From Thermoplasmata archaeon (lineage in GTDB: Archaea; Thermoplasmatota; Thermoplasmata; Lutacidiplasmatales; UBA184), in assembly GCA_021796385.1 (NCBI GenBank), contig JAJYXQ010000004.1, positions 1 to 53,701 of the forward strand: 53,701 nt of DNA, in the 5' to 3' direction. Numbering within the stretch: the first letter of the stretch is position 1; every line of letters starts with the position of its first letter. This document shows, in pieces, positions 42,261 through 50,898 of the stretch. Made by a program: the position numbers and the translations under genes. The notes under the pieces are model-generated. The model made no database searches and was not told the origin of the DNA. It was given only the letters and a program-made list of their open reading frames with translations.

Positions 42261-44036
42261 TCAGCGGGGGGCAGCCTTCGATGCTGGACGGTGAAACCAT
42301 CGGTCGAGGTCCTCCCTCCGCAGCGTCACCATGATCGGACGACCATGGGGGCAGGTGAAATTATCCTTCGTCCCGTACAGTTCCACGACGAGACGTTCCA
42401 TCTCGTCCATCGACAGTGCATCCCCTCCGCGGATGGCCATGTGGCAGGCCAGCGTCTTCACCACCCTTTCGTGCAGTTCACTCTTCACCTTGCGAAGATC
42501 CGCCTCGGCGAGCTCGTCCAAGACGGCCACCAATCGCTCGGGCTTGACCCGGTGCCACAGGAAGCTGGGGATCGCCTTCACCCGGTACGTTTTTCCCCCG
42601 AACGGTTCCACGCGGAAACCGATGCTGGCCAACTCTGTAGCGGCCGCGGCAAAGGTGGCCGCTTGCCGGTCGGACAGCTGTAGGTCGACCGGGACGATCA
42701 GCTCCTGCTGGGCACTTTCCGTGGAGGCGATGAGGCGCTCGTAAACCACCCTCTCGCTCGCGGCATGGGCGTCCATCACGAAGAGAAGCCCGCTGTCGTC
42801 GGTCGGCTCACCCACGATGTAGAGTTTGCCGACCTGTCCCAGGATCCTCACCCCGGGATGACCAAGGGTCCCCTGGACCTGTGCGGGAACATGCTCGCTA
42901 TCGGGGGCGGAGGTCCCTTCGGAGATCGTCCGCTGTTTGAAAGGAGAACTCTGGACCCCCGGCACCGGTGTCAAGGTCCGGAGTGGGGGGGTGGGTGGCG
43001 AGGGGACCGTGCTCCGGCGCGCACCCCCGAGCCCTGAGACGAGGGCCGATCGGAGCGACGTCTTGAGCTCCTCTTCCCACTGGAACCGGACCTCCCGCTT
43101 GGCCGGGTGCACGTTCACATCGACCCCTTCTCCTTCCACGGTAAGGTGGACGAGGGCGAGCGGATAGCGCCCCTTCGGGATGAGATCGAGGTAGGCGCTC
43201 CGAAGTACCTCCACGAGCGCTCGAGAGAAGAACGCCCGTCCGTTCACGGCCAACAGGATACGACCGGCATTTCCCCGGGTAAGCCCGGGTTGCGATGCGA
43301 CCCCCTCGATCCACGTCCCAGGCCCTCCCGAAGAGGAGAAGAGGAAGGAGTTCTCGGCGAACTCGAGGCCGAAGGCGATCACCGCCGCCTCGGCCAGGGA
43401 ATCCGTCCGAGGGTACCGGGCCACCTCCCGCTCGCCCGAGATGAGGACGTAGGTGACGGAGGGCGAGGCGAGATAGAGCTGTTCCACGACATCGCCGATC
43501 TTCAGGGCTTCCGAGGCGGGACTCCGCAGGAACTTCCGGCGGGCGGGTACATTGAAGAAGAGATCTCGGACCGTCACCGTTGTTCCCTGGGACCGGGCCG
43601 AAGGCTTGGGTTCCACCTTTCCGGTCCCTGGCCCTGCCTCCATCGCAAAGGCCGTCGGTGACCCTTCGGCACGGCTCACCAAGGTGACCCGGGAAACGGC
43701 CGCGATGGAGGCCATCGCCTCACCCCGGAATCCAAGCGAGCGGACCGACCCGAGGTCCCGGGCATCCCGGATCTTGCTCGTGGCATGGCGTTCGAAGACC
43801 AGGGGGAATTCCTCCGGGGGGATGCCCGTGCCGTTGTCGGACACCTCGATGACCTCCAGTCCTCCGCCCTCGATGCGGATCCGGACCTCCGTCGCTTCCG
43901 CATCCAGGGCGTTCTCGATGAGCTCCTTCACGACCGATGCCGGACGCTCGACCACCTCTCCGGCGGCGATCTGGCGCACGGTCGCCTCGTCGAGCCGTCG
44001 GATCCCTCGGGGGGTGTCCTTCTTTCCGGGGGGCAT
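42261..44036 (-). CDS. mutL: DNA mismatch repair protein MutL, endonuclease type
   Basis: 591 residues. N-terminal GHKL ATPase: KELIENALDAEAT, DNGTGIPPEE, ATSKI and SLGFRGEAMASIAAVS, then the transducer domain ending in VHPAKREVRFQ. The C-terminal dimerisation domain carries the metal-site motifs of nicking MutL: DAHAASERVVYE (family DQHA-x2-E-x4-E, with Ala in place of Gln), ACHMAIRGG and CPHGRP. This implies strand-nicking activity rather than dependence on MutH. It works with MutS, which lies 25 bases upstream on the same strand. MutS1/MutL are patchy in archaea and generally thought to have been acquired from bacteria. Confidence 0.95.
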   Translation of the reverse strand: MPPGKKDTPRGIRRLDEATVRQIAAGEVVERPASVVKELIENALDAEATEVRIRIEGGGLEVIEVSDNGTGIPPEEFPLVFERHATSKIRDARDLGSVRSLGFRGEAMASIAAVSRVTLVSRAEGSPTAFAMEAGPGTGKVEPKPSARSQGTTVTVRDLFFNVPARRKFLRSPASEALKIGDVVEQLYLASPSVTYVLISGEREVARYPRTDSLAEAAVIAFGLEFAENSFLFSSSGGPGTWIEGVASQPGLTRGNAGRILLAVNGRAFFSRALVEVLRSAYLDLIPKGRYPLALVHLTVEGEGVDVNVHPAKREVRFQWEEELKTSLRSALVSGLGGARRSTVPSPPTPPLRTLTPVPGVQSSPFKQRTISEGTSAPDSEHVPAQVQGTLGHPGVRILGQVGKLYIVGEPTDDSGLLFVMDAHAASERVVYERLIASTESAQQELIVPVDLQLSDRQAATFAAAATELASIGFRVEPFGGKTYRVKAIPSFLWHRVKPERLVAVLDELAEADLRKVKSELHERVVKTLACHMAIRGGDALSMDEMERLVVELYGTKDNFTCPHGRPIMVTLRREDLDRWFHRPASKAAPR

Positions 44037-44061
44037 GGACCTCGGGAAATACGCGGGCCAC

Positions 44062-46722
44062 TTAACGCTGGTCTCGGCCCCCGGAACTGTTCGGGACCTT
44101 TCGCGCCCGCTCGACCAGCTCGTTGAGGCGGTTTAGCGCCTCGATGGGGGTCATGGAGTGCACATCCAGAGACTTGAGTTCCGACAGGACTTTGAACGCG
44201 TGCTCGGAACCTTCATCGTGCAGCAGGAGCGCTTGCGTGTATCGGGCACCGCCTCCCGGGCTCTTCCGGCCCTTCTCCGGAAGGGAAGGAAGGGCCGTCT
44301 GTTCCTCGGTGGTCCGAAGCAACGCGGTAGCCTCCTTGGTCACGGCGGGTGGAAGTCCGGCGAGCTTCGCTACATGGATACCGTAGCTCTTGTTGGTCGC
44401 GCCTGGAAGCAGGGTGCGCAAGAACGTGATCTCCCCCTCCTTTTCCAGCACGCCAAGATGGGCGTTCTTCGCCGATGGCAGTGTGGAGACCAGATCGGCC
44501 AATTGATGGTAGTGGGTTGCGACGATGGTCCGGGCCCGTACCCGGTCGTGGACGTGATGGATGATGGCCCAGGCAAGGGCCAATCCATCCGAAGTGCTGG
44601 TCCCTCGCCCCACTTCATCGAGAAGGATGAGGCTCGAGGCATCCGAGTGGGACAGGATCTGAGCGACCTCGCTCATCTCGACCATGAAGCTCGATTTGCC
44701 CTGCCCGGTCTCATCGGTGAAGCCCATGCGGGTGGCGAGATGGTTCACCACGCCGATCTCGGCATAGCGGGCCGGAACGTAGGAACCGCACTGGGCTAGG
44801 TACACCAGGAGCCCGACCATCCGCATATAGGTCGATTTCCCGGCCATGTTGGGACCGGTCAGGAGAAGGAGGCGCGGGGAACCTTCCCCGAGTTCCACGT
44901 CGTTCGGGACATAGGCCGGTCCCAGCGTCTCTTCAAGGACGGGATGGCGGCCCTCGCGGATGCGGATCCCAACCCCCGGGCCGACCTTAGGGCGGACCCA
45001 GCCTTTGCTCCGCGCAATGTGCGCGAGGGTCGACAGGGTATCAAGCTGCCCGACGGCTTCCCCGGTCTCCCGGAGCATGGGAGAGGACGCGGCTACCTGT
45101 GCGACCAACCGATTCCAGAGCTCGGCCTCCCTCCGGGTGGCCTCCTCCCGGATCGATAGGAGCCGGTTCTCAATGGCCAACAACTCCTCACTCGTGAAGC
45201 GCTCGGCGTTCGCCAGCGTTTGCTTGCGCTTCCAACGGTCAGTCGGTACCTTGGCGAGATTGGGTCGCGTGACCTCGAAATAGTACCCGAAGACCTGCGT
45301 GTAGCCGATCTTCAGGCTCTTGATCCCGGTGGCTGCGCCCTCGCGGGCTTCCAGTTCGGTGAGGGCGGTGAGGCTTGCCGATTCTTGTGCCCGGACCTCC
45401 TTCAGGTCAGGGAAGGCTTCTGGGTCCAGGGCGCCACTCGACCCGGGGAGGGAGGAAGCATCCTCCGGGATCGCACGGAGGAGGAGCGCTGGGAGCGTGG
45501 TGTCCTCGGAGAGCTTTGCCGAGAGGTCGGTTACGAGGGAAGGAGCGGTCTCCGAACCGATAGCCGTGAGGGAGCCGCGCAATTCCCGAGCGGACTCTAG
45601 GGAGCGGCCGATGGCCCGCAAGTCCCTCGGGGAAGCACGGTGCGCGAGCACTCGGGAGGCTAGGCGGGAGAGGTCCGAGACCTGGTGGATCCGGGCCCGG
45701 AAAACGGGGAGGCGCTCCCGTTGGCCCACGAACCAGTCGACGGCCTCCAACCGCCGCTCGATCTCAGCCACATTCGCCAAGGGATTCGTGAGCCACGCCG
45801 TCAGGGTTCGCTTCCCGGCCGGACTCTCCGCCTTATCGAGGACGTCAAGGAGGGTCTTCGAACCTTTCAGCGCCGGGTTCATCGGCTCCGTCACTTCGAG
45901 GTGCCGGAGCGTGGTGATGTCGAGAGACATCATGGCTTGCCGGTCGTGCCAGACCGGGGCGGAAAGATTGCTAAGGAGCGTGGGTGCGCACTGGGCGACG
46001 TACGCGGCCGCCATGCCAAAGGCTTCGGCAGCGATGGGGCTCTGCTCTCCCTCGGATGCCCAGGCCGGAGGAAGGGAACCGGAGGGAGCCGCCACCACCC
46101 CCGGTACGATGCGGGCCGATGGGAGCGCAGCGTGCCATGCGGCCAGTTCCGCCTCCCCAGCCGGGACCCGCTCCCCAATGAGCACCTCGGACGGGCGAAG
46201 GAGAGCGATCTCGTGGATCACCGTCAGGAAGGGGCTGGGCGGATAGGTCCGCACGTTCACCTCGGCCGTGGAGACCTCGACCAGGACCACGACGTACCCG
46301 TCCGTAGGAGTCCCGGCCACCGCTGCGAGGAAGTTGCTCCGACCCGGTGGGAGGAGCGCATCCTCGACCACTGTGCCCGGGGTGACCACCCGGGTCACCG
46401 CCCGCTCAATGAGCCCTTTGGCCATCTTCGGGTCCTCCACCTGATCACAGACCACCACACGATGCCCTTTCCGAACGAGACGGGAAAGGTACGTCTCCAA
46501 CGCATGTTGGGGCACCCCGGCCATGGGGATCCGCTGGCCCGAAGCATCGTTCTGACGGCTGGTTAGGACGATGTCGAGCTCACGAGCGAGGGTCTCAGCA
46601 TCGGGGCCGAAGCTCTCGAAGAAGTCCCCGACCCGAAAGAGAATGATGTGCCCGGGGTACCGGTCCCGCACCCCGTTGTATTGGGCCATCATGGCGCTCG
46701 GCTCGCTCATCGCTTCGGGCAT
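44062..46722 (-). CDS. mutS: DNA mismatch repair protein MutS
   Basis: 886 residues if translated from ATG 46722; ATG 46710 is an equal candidate and the open frame reaches 46791. Domain I mismatch motif GDFFES (F34, E36; the Phe-x-Glu wedge of MutS1), connector, lever and clamp domains, then the ATPase: Walker A GPNMAGKSTYM, EVGRGTSTSDGLALAWA, and IVATHYHQL. The C-terminal 25 residues carry SMTPIEALNRLNELVERARK, the dimer/tetramer helix of MutS1. This is the true mismatch-repair MutS rather than MutS2-type archaeal paralogues. Followed by mutL. A TATA-like CTTATC (minus strand, about 46738-46743) is about 20-30 bases before the start. Confidence 0.95.
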   Translation of the reverse strand: MPEAMSEPSAMMAQYNGVRDRYPGHIILFRVGDFFESFGPDAETLARELDIVLTSRQNDASGQRIPMAGVPQHALETYLSRLVRKGHRVVVCDQVEDPKMAKGLIERAVTRVVTPGTVVEDALLPPGRSNFLAAVAGTPTDGYVVVLVEVSTAEVNVRTYPPSPFLTVIHEIALLRPSEVLIGERVPAGEAELAAWHAALPSARIVPGVVAAPSGSLPPAWASEGEQSPIAAEAFGMAAAYVAQCAPTLLSNLSAPVWHDRQAMMSLDITTLRHLEVTEPMNPALKGSKTLLDVLDKAESPAGKRTLTAWLTNPLANVAEIERRLEAVDWFVGQRERLPVFRARIHQVSDLSRLASRVLAHRASPRDLRAIGRSLESARELRGSLTAIGSETAPSLVTDLSAKLSEDTTLPALLLRAIPEDASSLPGSSGALDPEAFPDLKEVRAQESASLTALTELEAREGAATGIKSLKIGYTQVFGYYFEVTRPNLAKVPTDRWKRKQTLANAERFTSEELLAIENRLLSIREEATRREAELWNRLVAQVAASSPMLRETGEAVGQLDTLSTLAHIARSKGWVRPKVGPGVGIRIREGRHPVLEETLGPAYVPNDVELGEGSPRLLLLTGPNMAGKSTYMRMVGLLVYLAQCGSYVPARYAEIGVVNHLATRMGFTDETGQGKSSFMVEMSEVAQILSHSDASSLILLDEVGRGTSTSDGLALAWAIIHHVHDRVRARTIVATHYHQLADLVSTLPSAKNAHLGVLEKEGEITFLRTLLPGATNKSYGIHVAKLAGLPPAVTKEATALLRTTEEQTALPSLPEKGRKSPGGGARYTQALLLHDEGSEHAFKVLSELKSLDVHSMTPIEALNRLNELVERARKVPNSSGGRDQR

Positions 46723-46829
46723 CGAAAAGGGCCGGGGGGATAAGGCTTCTAGCGGACCCTCCCGGGAACCCGTGGACGGGACCCCTGGCAATCCTCAAGT
46801 CCCCCCTCCCGTCCGGCACCACGCAAGAC

Positions 46830-47792
46830 ATGTCCCGGAGCACCAAGACCCGAACGTTCGGTTCCTCCCGGAGGGAGGGACACGATTCTTCCCCATTCTA
46901 TCACCAGAAGCTTTATGCCGGGCGCCGGAGCGCACCGCTGACAACGCAACCGGAGAATGCCGTGCCCGGAGCCTTCCTCGACAAGGTGCTCCAGATGGAT
47001 GCCCGGAAGATGGAGGGACTTCCAGACCGCTCCATCCACCTCATGGTCACGTCGCCTCCGTACAATGTGGGCAAGGACTACGATCAGGACCTCGATCTCG
47101 GGGAGTACCGCACGCTCCTCAAGGACGTCTTTGGAGAGACCTATCGGGTCCTTGTGGACGGGGGCCGCGCGTGCGTGAACATCGCCAACGTGGGTCGGAA
47201 GCCCTACATCCCCTACCATCGGTTCATCATCGATGCGATGGAGGAGATCGGCTTCCTGATGCGCGGCGAGGTCATTTGGGACAAGGGGGCCGGTGCCGGT
47301 GTCTCGACGGCCTGGGGAAGCTGGCGCTCCCCGTCGAATCCCACGTTCCGAGACGTCCATGAGTACATCCTCGTGTTCTCTAAGGGGCAGTTCGGACGAC
47401 GGGTGAATGGAGGAAAGGCCTCGATCACCTCCGAACAGTTCGTTGCGTGGACGAAGAGCATCTGGTCCTTCTCCCCTGAGTCGGCCACGCGGGTGGGGCA
47501 TCCGGCCCCATTTCCGGTCGAACTCCCTTCGCGCCTCATCCGCCTTTTCACCTACGAGGGCGAGGTCGTCCTCGACCCGTTCTGTGGTGTGGGCAGCACC
47601 TGCGTCGCTGCGGCGACATTGAACCGCCACTACGTCGGGATGGACCTCGTGGAAGACTATGTGCGGGCCGCCAGGGAACGCATACGGCGAGTCCTCTCCT
47701 CGGGGGATTCCGCGGACTCCACACCACCCCGGGCCTCCCTACGCAAAAAGCGGGCCAAGGAAATTCCGGTGGACGACGCCCGTGAAAGATGA
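46830..47792 (+). CDS. solitary DNA methyltransferase (N4-cytosine/N6-adenine, beta class)
   Basis: 320 residues. The catalytic motif TSPPYNVG (74-81) comes first and the AdoMet motif DPFCGVGST (249-257) last, the order of beta-class amino-methyltransferases. SPPY is most frequent in N4-cytosine enzymes, though it also occurs in N6-adenine enzymes. Between them are GRACVNIANVGR, RGEVIWDKG, WGSWRSPSNPTFRDVHEYIL and HPAPFPVELPSRLI. No restriction endonuclease or specificity subunit lies beside it, so it is an orphan. It is divergent from mutS with 107 bases between starts; a role in marking strands for the mismatch repair system next to it is a testable guess. The first ~45 residues are not conserved-looking, and a later start (for example near 46962) is possible. 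Confidence 0.9.
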   Translation: MSRSTKTRTFGSSRREGHDSSPFYHQKLYAGRRSAPLTTQPENAVPGAFLDKVLQMDARKMEGLPDRSIHLMVTSPPYNVGKDYDQDLDLGEYRTLLKDVFGETYRVLVDGGRACVNIANVGRKPYIPYHRFIIDAMEEIGFLMRGEVIWDKGAGAGVSTAWGSWRSPSNPTFRDVHEYILVFSKGQFGRRVNGGKASITSEQFVAWTKSIWSFSPESATRVGHPAPFPVELPSRLIRLFTYEGEVVLDPFCGVGSTCVAAATLNRHYVGMDLVEDYVRAARERIRRVLSSGDSADSTPPRASLRKKRAKEIPVDDARER

Positions 47793-47805
47793 CCCCCTCG
47801 AAAGT

Positions 47806-48288
47806 TCACTTCCGACCTCCGGCCCTACGTCCTGAGAACTCCACCGCGCCGTGACTTGGGCTGCCTTCCACGGTCTCTAACGTCTTCCAGATAGGGACCT
47901 CCTTTTTCAAGCGGTCGATGAGGAACCGACAAGCGGCGAACGCCTCCTTCCGGTGCGGACAGGCCACGGCGATGATCACGGAGGGCTCCCCGGTACGGAG
48001 CGTACCGATCCGGTGACGGATCACGATCGCCCGGGCCCCGAAGCGCAACGCTGCGGTTCCCGCGAGCCGCTTCAGCTCTCGAAGGGCGAGAGGACGGTAC
48101 GCCTCGTACACGAGGACGGTACCGTTGCGCCTTCGCTTCGAGAGGGGGACCTCCCCATCGTCCCGAACGCGGCCCACGAAGATCGCCACACCACCCGAAC
48201 GGGGATCCGAAAGGAGCGGAAGTACTGCGGCGACCTTCAAGGGCTCGCGCAAGAGGGCAATGGAGGTTCGAGCGGTGCCGGAACCCAT
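47806..48288 (-). CDS. moaE: molybdopterin synthase catalytic subunit MoaE
   Basis: 160 residues. Transfers sulfur from the MoaD thiocarboxylate to precursor Z to make molybdopterin. Family motifs: GVAIFVGRVRD, VLVYEAYRPLA, HRIGTLRTGEPSVIIAVACP, HRKEAFAACRFLIDRLKKEV and PIWKTLE, with the catalytic Lys in the last two. Starts 3 bases after moaD on the same strand. The C-terminal ~20 residues are a Gly/Arg-rich tail not found in most MoaE. Other moa genes, and the tungsten or molybdenum enzyme it would serve, are not in the window. Confidence 0.95.
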   Translation of the reverse strand: MGSGTARTSIALLREPLKVAAVLPLLSDPRSGGVAIFVGRVRDDGEVPLSKRRRNGTVLVYEAYRPLALRELKRLAGTAALRFGARAIVIRHRIGTLRTGEPSVIIAVACPHRKEAFAACRFLIDRLKKEVPIWKTLETVEGSPSHGAVEFSGRRAGGRK

Positions 48289-48291
48289 TCT

Positions 48292-48555
48292 TCACCCGCC
48301 CGAGTAGGGGGGAAGTACCGCCAGTTCTTCGGCATCGATCAGGCGGACCGCGTCCAGCGACCCCTCCACGAACTCCCCGTTCAGGGCGTACCGGTACCGC
48401 TGGGGCCGGCCCAGAGCGGGGTAGGTCCGGAAGAGCCGTTCCAAGAACGTCGAGAGCCGCTCGCCGGTACGATAGGAGAACTGGACGCTGGACCGCCCGA
48501 CCGCCTCTCGGGCGGATGCGAAGAGAAGGACTTGGAACCTCAGTTCGTCGGCCAT
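48292..48555 (-). CDS. moaD: molybdopterin synthase sulfur carrier MoaD
   Basis: 87 residues from ATG 48555 with the ubiquitin-like fold: FQVLLFASAREAVGRSSVQF, ALNGEFVEGS, LIDAEELAVLPPYSGG. The C-terminal Gly-Gly becomes the thiocarboxylate that feeds MoaE. The longer frame to 48642 is rejected because TTTTTA (minus strand, 48583-48588) is about 30 bases before ATG 48555, predicting a near-leaderless mRNA. Operon with moaE. Confidence 0.92.
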   Translation of the reverse strand: MADELRFQVLLFASAREAVGRSSVQFSYRTGERLSTFLERLFRTYPALGRPQRYRYALNGEFVEGSLDAVRLIDAEELAVLPPYSGG

Positions 48556-48582
48556 GGAAGCACCCAAGCCAGGTCTCGACAC

Positions 48583-48588
48583 TAAAAA
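48583..48588 (-). promoter_or_regulatory. TATA-like element of moaD-moaE
   Basis: TTTTTA on the minus strand about 30 bases before the moaD ATG. Confidence 0.4.
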
Positions 48589-48633
48589 TCCCTTTGCGTG
48601 GAGAGCCCCCTCCCCGCCGATTGGGGCAACGGC

Positions 48634-48639
48634 TTTAAT
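48634..48639 (+). promoter_or_regulatory. TATA-like element of the DUF835 gene
   Basis: TTTAAT about 25 bases before GTG 48661, implying a leaderless transcript and deciding that start against GTG 48598, which lies upstream of the box. Confidence 0.45.
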
Positions 48640-48660
48640 CACCCTCTACATTGGAAGTTC

Positions 48661-49719
48661 GTGAGCGATCTGCCCCCTGAGGCCGCCGTGGCCGCTCGGC
48701 TTAATCCGGACGAACGCATCACAAACGCTTGGGAGGCGACCCATCGGTGCGGTCCTGCCACACGCGCCATCCCGGGCTTCCCTGAACATATCGAAGGTTA
48801 CCTCGTGCTCACCACCCGACGGCTGGTGTTTGTACAAGAGACCGGAAGCCGGTTCTCAAAAAGGTACGGGCTTGTGTCCGCGCTCGATTGGCCTCTCACT
48901 TCCCTAGGCGGGGTGACACCGCATTCGGGACAAGGCGGCCATGACGGTCCTTCCGGGTTCTTCGTGCAGGGAGAATACTTCTCCGTTGGAAAGGGAAACT
49001 CGCGAGAGAATGGGCGGGCCCTATGGCTCATCGAGCGGGGCCGAACCACTTCCCAGGCGACGGGTTCTCCCATCACCCAACATAGCCCGCAGGTCCCGGA
49101 ACCGACCCCCACGGAAAGCTCCCCGCGCAGCCCGGTTCAACCGAGCCGATCGGCTGTCGATCCCGTACCTTCGCCAGCCATTGCCCCTCCCCCTCCAAGC
49201 ACAGAGGGCAAACCCGAGGCTCACCAACCCACCGGGCAGGGGCTCTCCCGTCCGGGGCTGCCAGCCTGGCCCATGGTTCCCATGACGATCGTTGAAGCCC
49301 CGGATCCGGATGCCTTTTGGCGGATCGTCGGATCCTCCGGGGTGGACCGGAGCAAGCTCCTCATCGTTTGCACGGAATCTCCGGCCGAGATATCCGCCGC
49401 CTACGGCTTGGCCGGTGCGACCCTTTGGCGACTCACCCGTACCGAGGGCGAACGTAAGGTCTCCCCGGCGGATGCCGACAAGTTGGGCTACATCCTCTCG
49501 GAACACTTGGACAAGGAGAGCGGTCAGGCGATCGTACTGAAGGGCATCGACCGGGTGATCGAAGAGGCGAGCTTTCGGACCACCCGGAATCTCTTGGACA
49601 TTTTACGGGAGACCGCGGAAAGAACGAGGGGCGCGGTACTCGTCTACGCCGACCCGGTGGTGATCGGGTCGAAGGAACTCCATCAGATCGAGGATGGTGT
49701 GAAGGTCCTGAGACTGTAG
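48661..49719 (+). CDS. two-domain protein: PH-like N terminus and C-terminal DUF835
   Basis: 352 residues from GTG 48661. Residues ~1-115 read like a short PH/GRAM-like beta domain (EHIEGYLVLTTRRLVFVQET, then ALDWPLTSLGGV). A disordered Pro/Ser/Thr-rich linker follows (~125-215). Residues ~225-350 are DUF835, an archaeal domain of unknown role found mostly in signalling proteins: LLIVCTESPAEISAAYGL, ATLWRLTR, GYILSEHLDKESGQAIVLKG, IDRVIEEASFRTTRNLLDIL and VYADPVVIGSKELHQIE. DUF835 resembles a P-loop-less ATPase-like fold found with PAS and receiver domains. Soluble. A sensor or signalling adaptor is a fair guess; I name no partner. Divergent from moaD with 105 bases between starts. Confidence 0.75.
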   Translation: MSDLPPEAAVAARLNPDERITNAWEATHRCGPATRAIPGFPEHIEGYLVLTTRRLVFVQETGSRFSKRYGLVSALDWPLTSLGGVTPHSGQGGHDGPSGFFVQGEYFSVGKGNSRENGRALWLIERGRTTSQATGSPITQHSPQVPEPTPTESSPRSPVQPSRSAVDPVPSPAIAPPPPSTEGKPEAHQPTGQGLSRPGLPAWPMVPMTIVEAPDPDAFWRIVGSSGVDRSKLLIVCTESPAEISAAYGLAGATLWRLTRTEGERKVSPADADKLGYILSEHLDKESGQAIVLKGIDRVIEEASFRTTRNLLDILRETAERTRGAVLVYADPVVIGSKELHQIEDGVKVLRL

Positions 49720-50037
49720 GAAGATCGAGGAAGGAGCGCCAAAAGCAAAGCACTGATCGCGCCCCCTGTGCACCCCGACTTTCCTACGACCATCCTCGGG
49801 AACTTGTGCCCACGGGCTTGACCGGTGTCAAATCTCCACACATCGAGGAGGATCTTCAACACATCGGAAGAGGACGCAAAGCGACACGAACTAGGGGTCT
49901 TTAAGACCCCCCCCCTTCGCCGAAGGCCCCCTCCAAACCTACTGTGGTTGGGCAGGAACGAAAAAGCGGTCAGCGCCCTCTATGGGTGAGACCATCGAGC
50001 CCCGCACAGAACAGACAGTGTTAATTCTCTCCATGCC
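49720..50037. other. 318-base intergenic region with GC-rich hairpins
   Basis: It holds GGGGTC-TTTAA-GACCCC (49894-49910) followed by CCTTCG-C-CGAAGG (49914-49926), two perfect short stems next to each other, then TTAATTC (50021-50027), a TATA-like box about 30 bases before the downstream amidohydrolase start. The stems lack a T-run and may be a processing or termination site for the DUF835 transcript. No gene seen. Confidence 0.4.
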
Positions 50038-50898
50038 GTGGAGAAGACAGTGACCATGCCCCCAGAGGGAGCCCGCTACGATGGACCCGTGATCGATACC
50101 CACGTTCATCTTCAATCGGGCGACACCCCAGTACTCGGGACCCGGTCGCATCGCCCGAACGATTACCTCAGGGCCACACGGAACATCCACCTTCGGGCCG
50201 CCTGTGCGCTGGCCATGGCCCCCCGAGGGAATAGGGAGGAGACGCGCCGAAGGAACGATTGGGTCCTTTCCCTGTCCCGAAGACCGAAGAGCCCGTTCCT
50301 CCCATTTTGCTCGGTTCACCCGCTTGATGGCGCGTTTGCCCTCGGGGAAATCGACCGGGTGGCTCGGCTGGGAGCACGGGGGCTCAAGCTCCACCCTAAC
50401 ACCCAACAATTCGACGTGGCCGACCCAAAGGTACGTTCGATTGTGGAGCGGGCCACGGAAAAGGGCCTGCCCGTGCTTTTCGACGCGTATTCCCCTTTCG
50501 ATCCAGCCCAGCCGGGGAAATTCGTGCAGTTGGCCTTGTCGGTCCCTACTGCCCGTCTGATCTTGGCCCACGCGCATGGTCCGAACTTTCCTCAATTGCT
50601 GGTGTATCCCATCCTATCCCTATACCCCTGGTGGCCCCGGCAGGTTTGGATCGATGTTTCGATGATCGGAGAGCTATTGGCCCCAAGCCCCTTTGCAGAG
50701 CAACTGGCGTGGGTCCTGAGAAAGGTGGGGACCGACCGGCTCTTGTTTGGGAGCGACTACCCGTTGGCCCCGGATCCCCAGAAGAGCTTGCTTTCGCTGA
50801 GAAGATTGGGATTCAAATACAAAGAGATCCGCGCCATTGCCTACGACAATGCGGTGGCCCTCTTGGGACTGCCCAAGGTCGACGAACGACAAGGTTAG
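50038..50898 (+). CDS. amidohydrolase (TIM-barrel, metal-dependent hydrolase family 2)
   Basis: 286 residues. GTG 50038 or ATG 50056 may start it; the box TTAATTC favours the latter. The barrel opens with the metal-binding HxH of PVIDTHVHLQ, then FCSVHPLDG, ARGLKLHPN (the Lys/His position of strand 4), ARLILAHAHGPNF (strand 5-6 His) and LLFGSDYPLAPDP (the catalytic Asp late in the barrel). This is the amidohydrolase-2 pattern shared by decarboxylases of the ACMSD type and related hydrolases. The substrate cannot be told from sequence. Soluble, monocistronic. Confidence 0.85.
   Translation: MEKTVTMPPEGARYDGPVIDTHVHLQSGDTPVLGTRSHRPNDYLRATRNIHLRAACALAMAPRGNREETRRRNDWVLSLSRRPKSPFLPFCSVHPLDGAFALGEIDRVARLGARGLKLHPNTQQFDVADPKVRSIVERATEKGLPVLFDAYSPFDPAQPGKFVQLALSVPTARLILAHAHGPNFPQLLVYPILSLYPWWPRQVWIDVSMIGELLAPSPFAEQLAWVLRKVGTDRLLFGSDYPLAPDPQKSLLSLRRLGFKYKEIRAIAYDNAVALLGLPKVDERQG

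Noticed and set aside
46830-47792. Restriction-modification system
   Set aside because: Neighbouring genes are mutS on one side and moaE on the other; no endonuclease or specificity gene is present.
49745-49800. RNase P RNA signature on the minus strand (TAGGAAAGTCGGGG)
   Set aside because: It resembles the conserved GAGGAAAGTCC, but it lies near the 3' end of the available intergenic space, without the other conserved elements or room for a full RNA.
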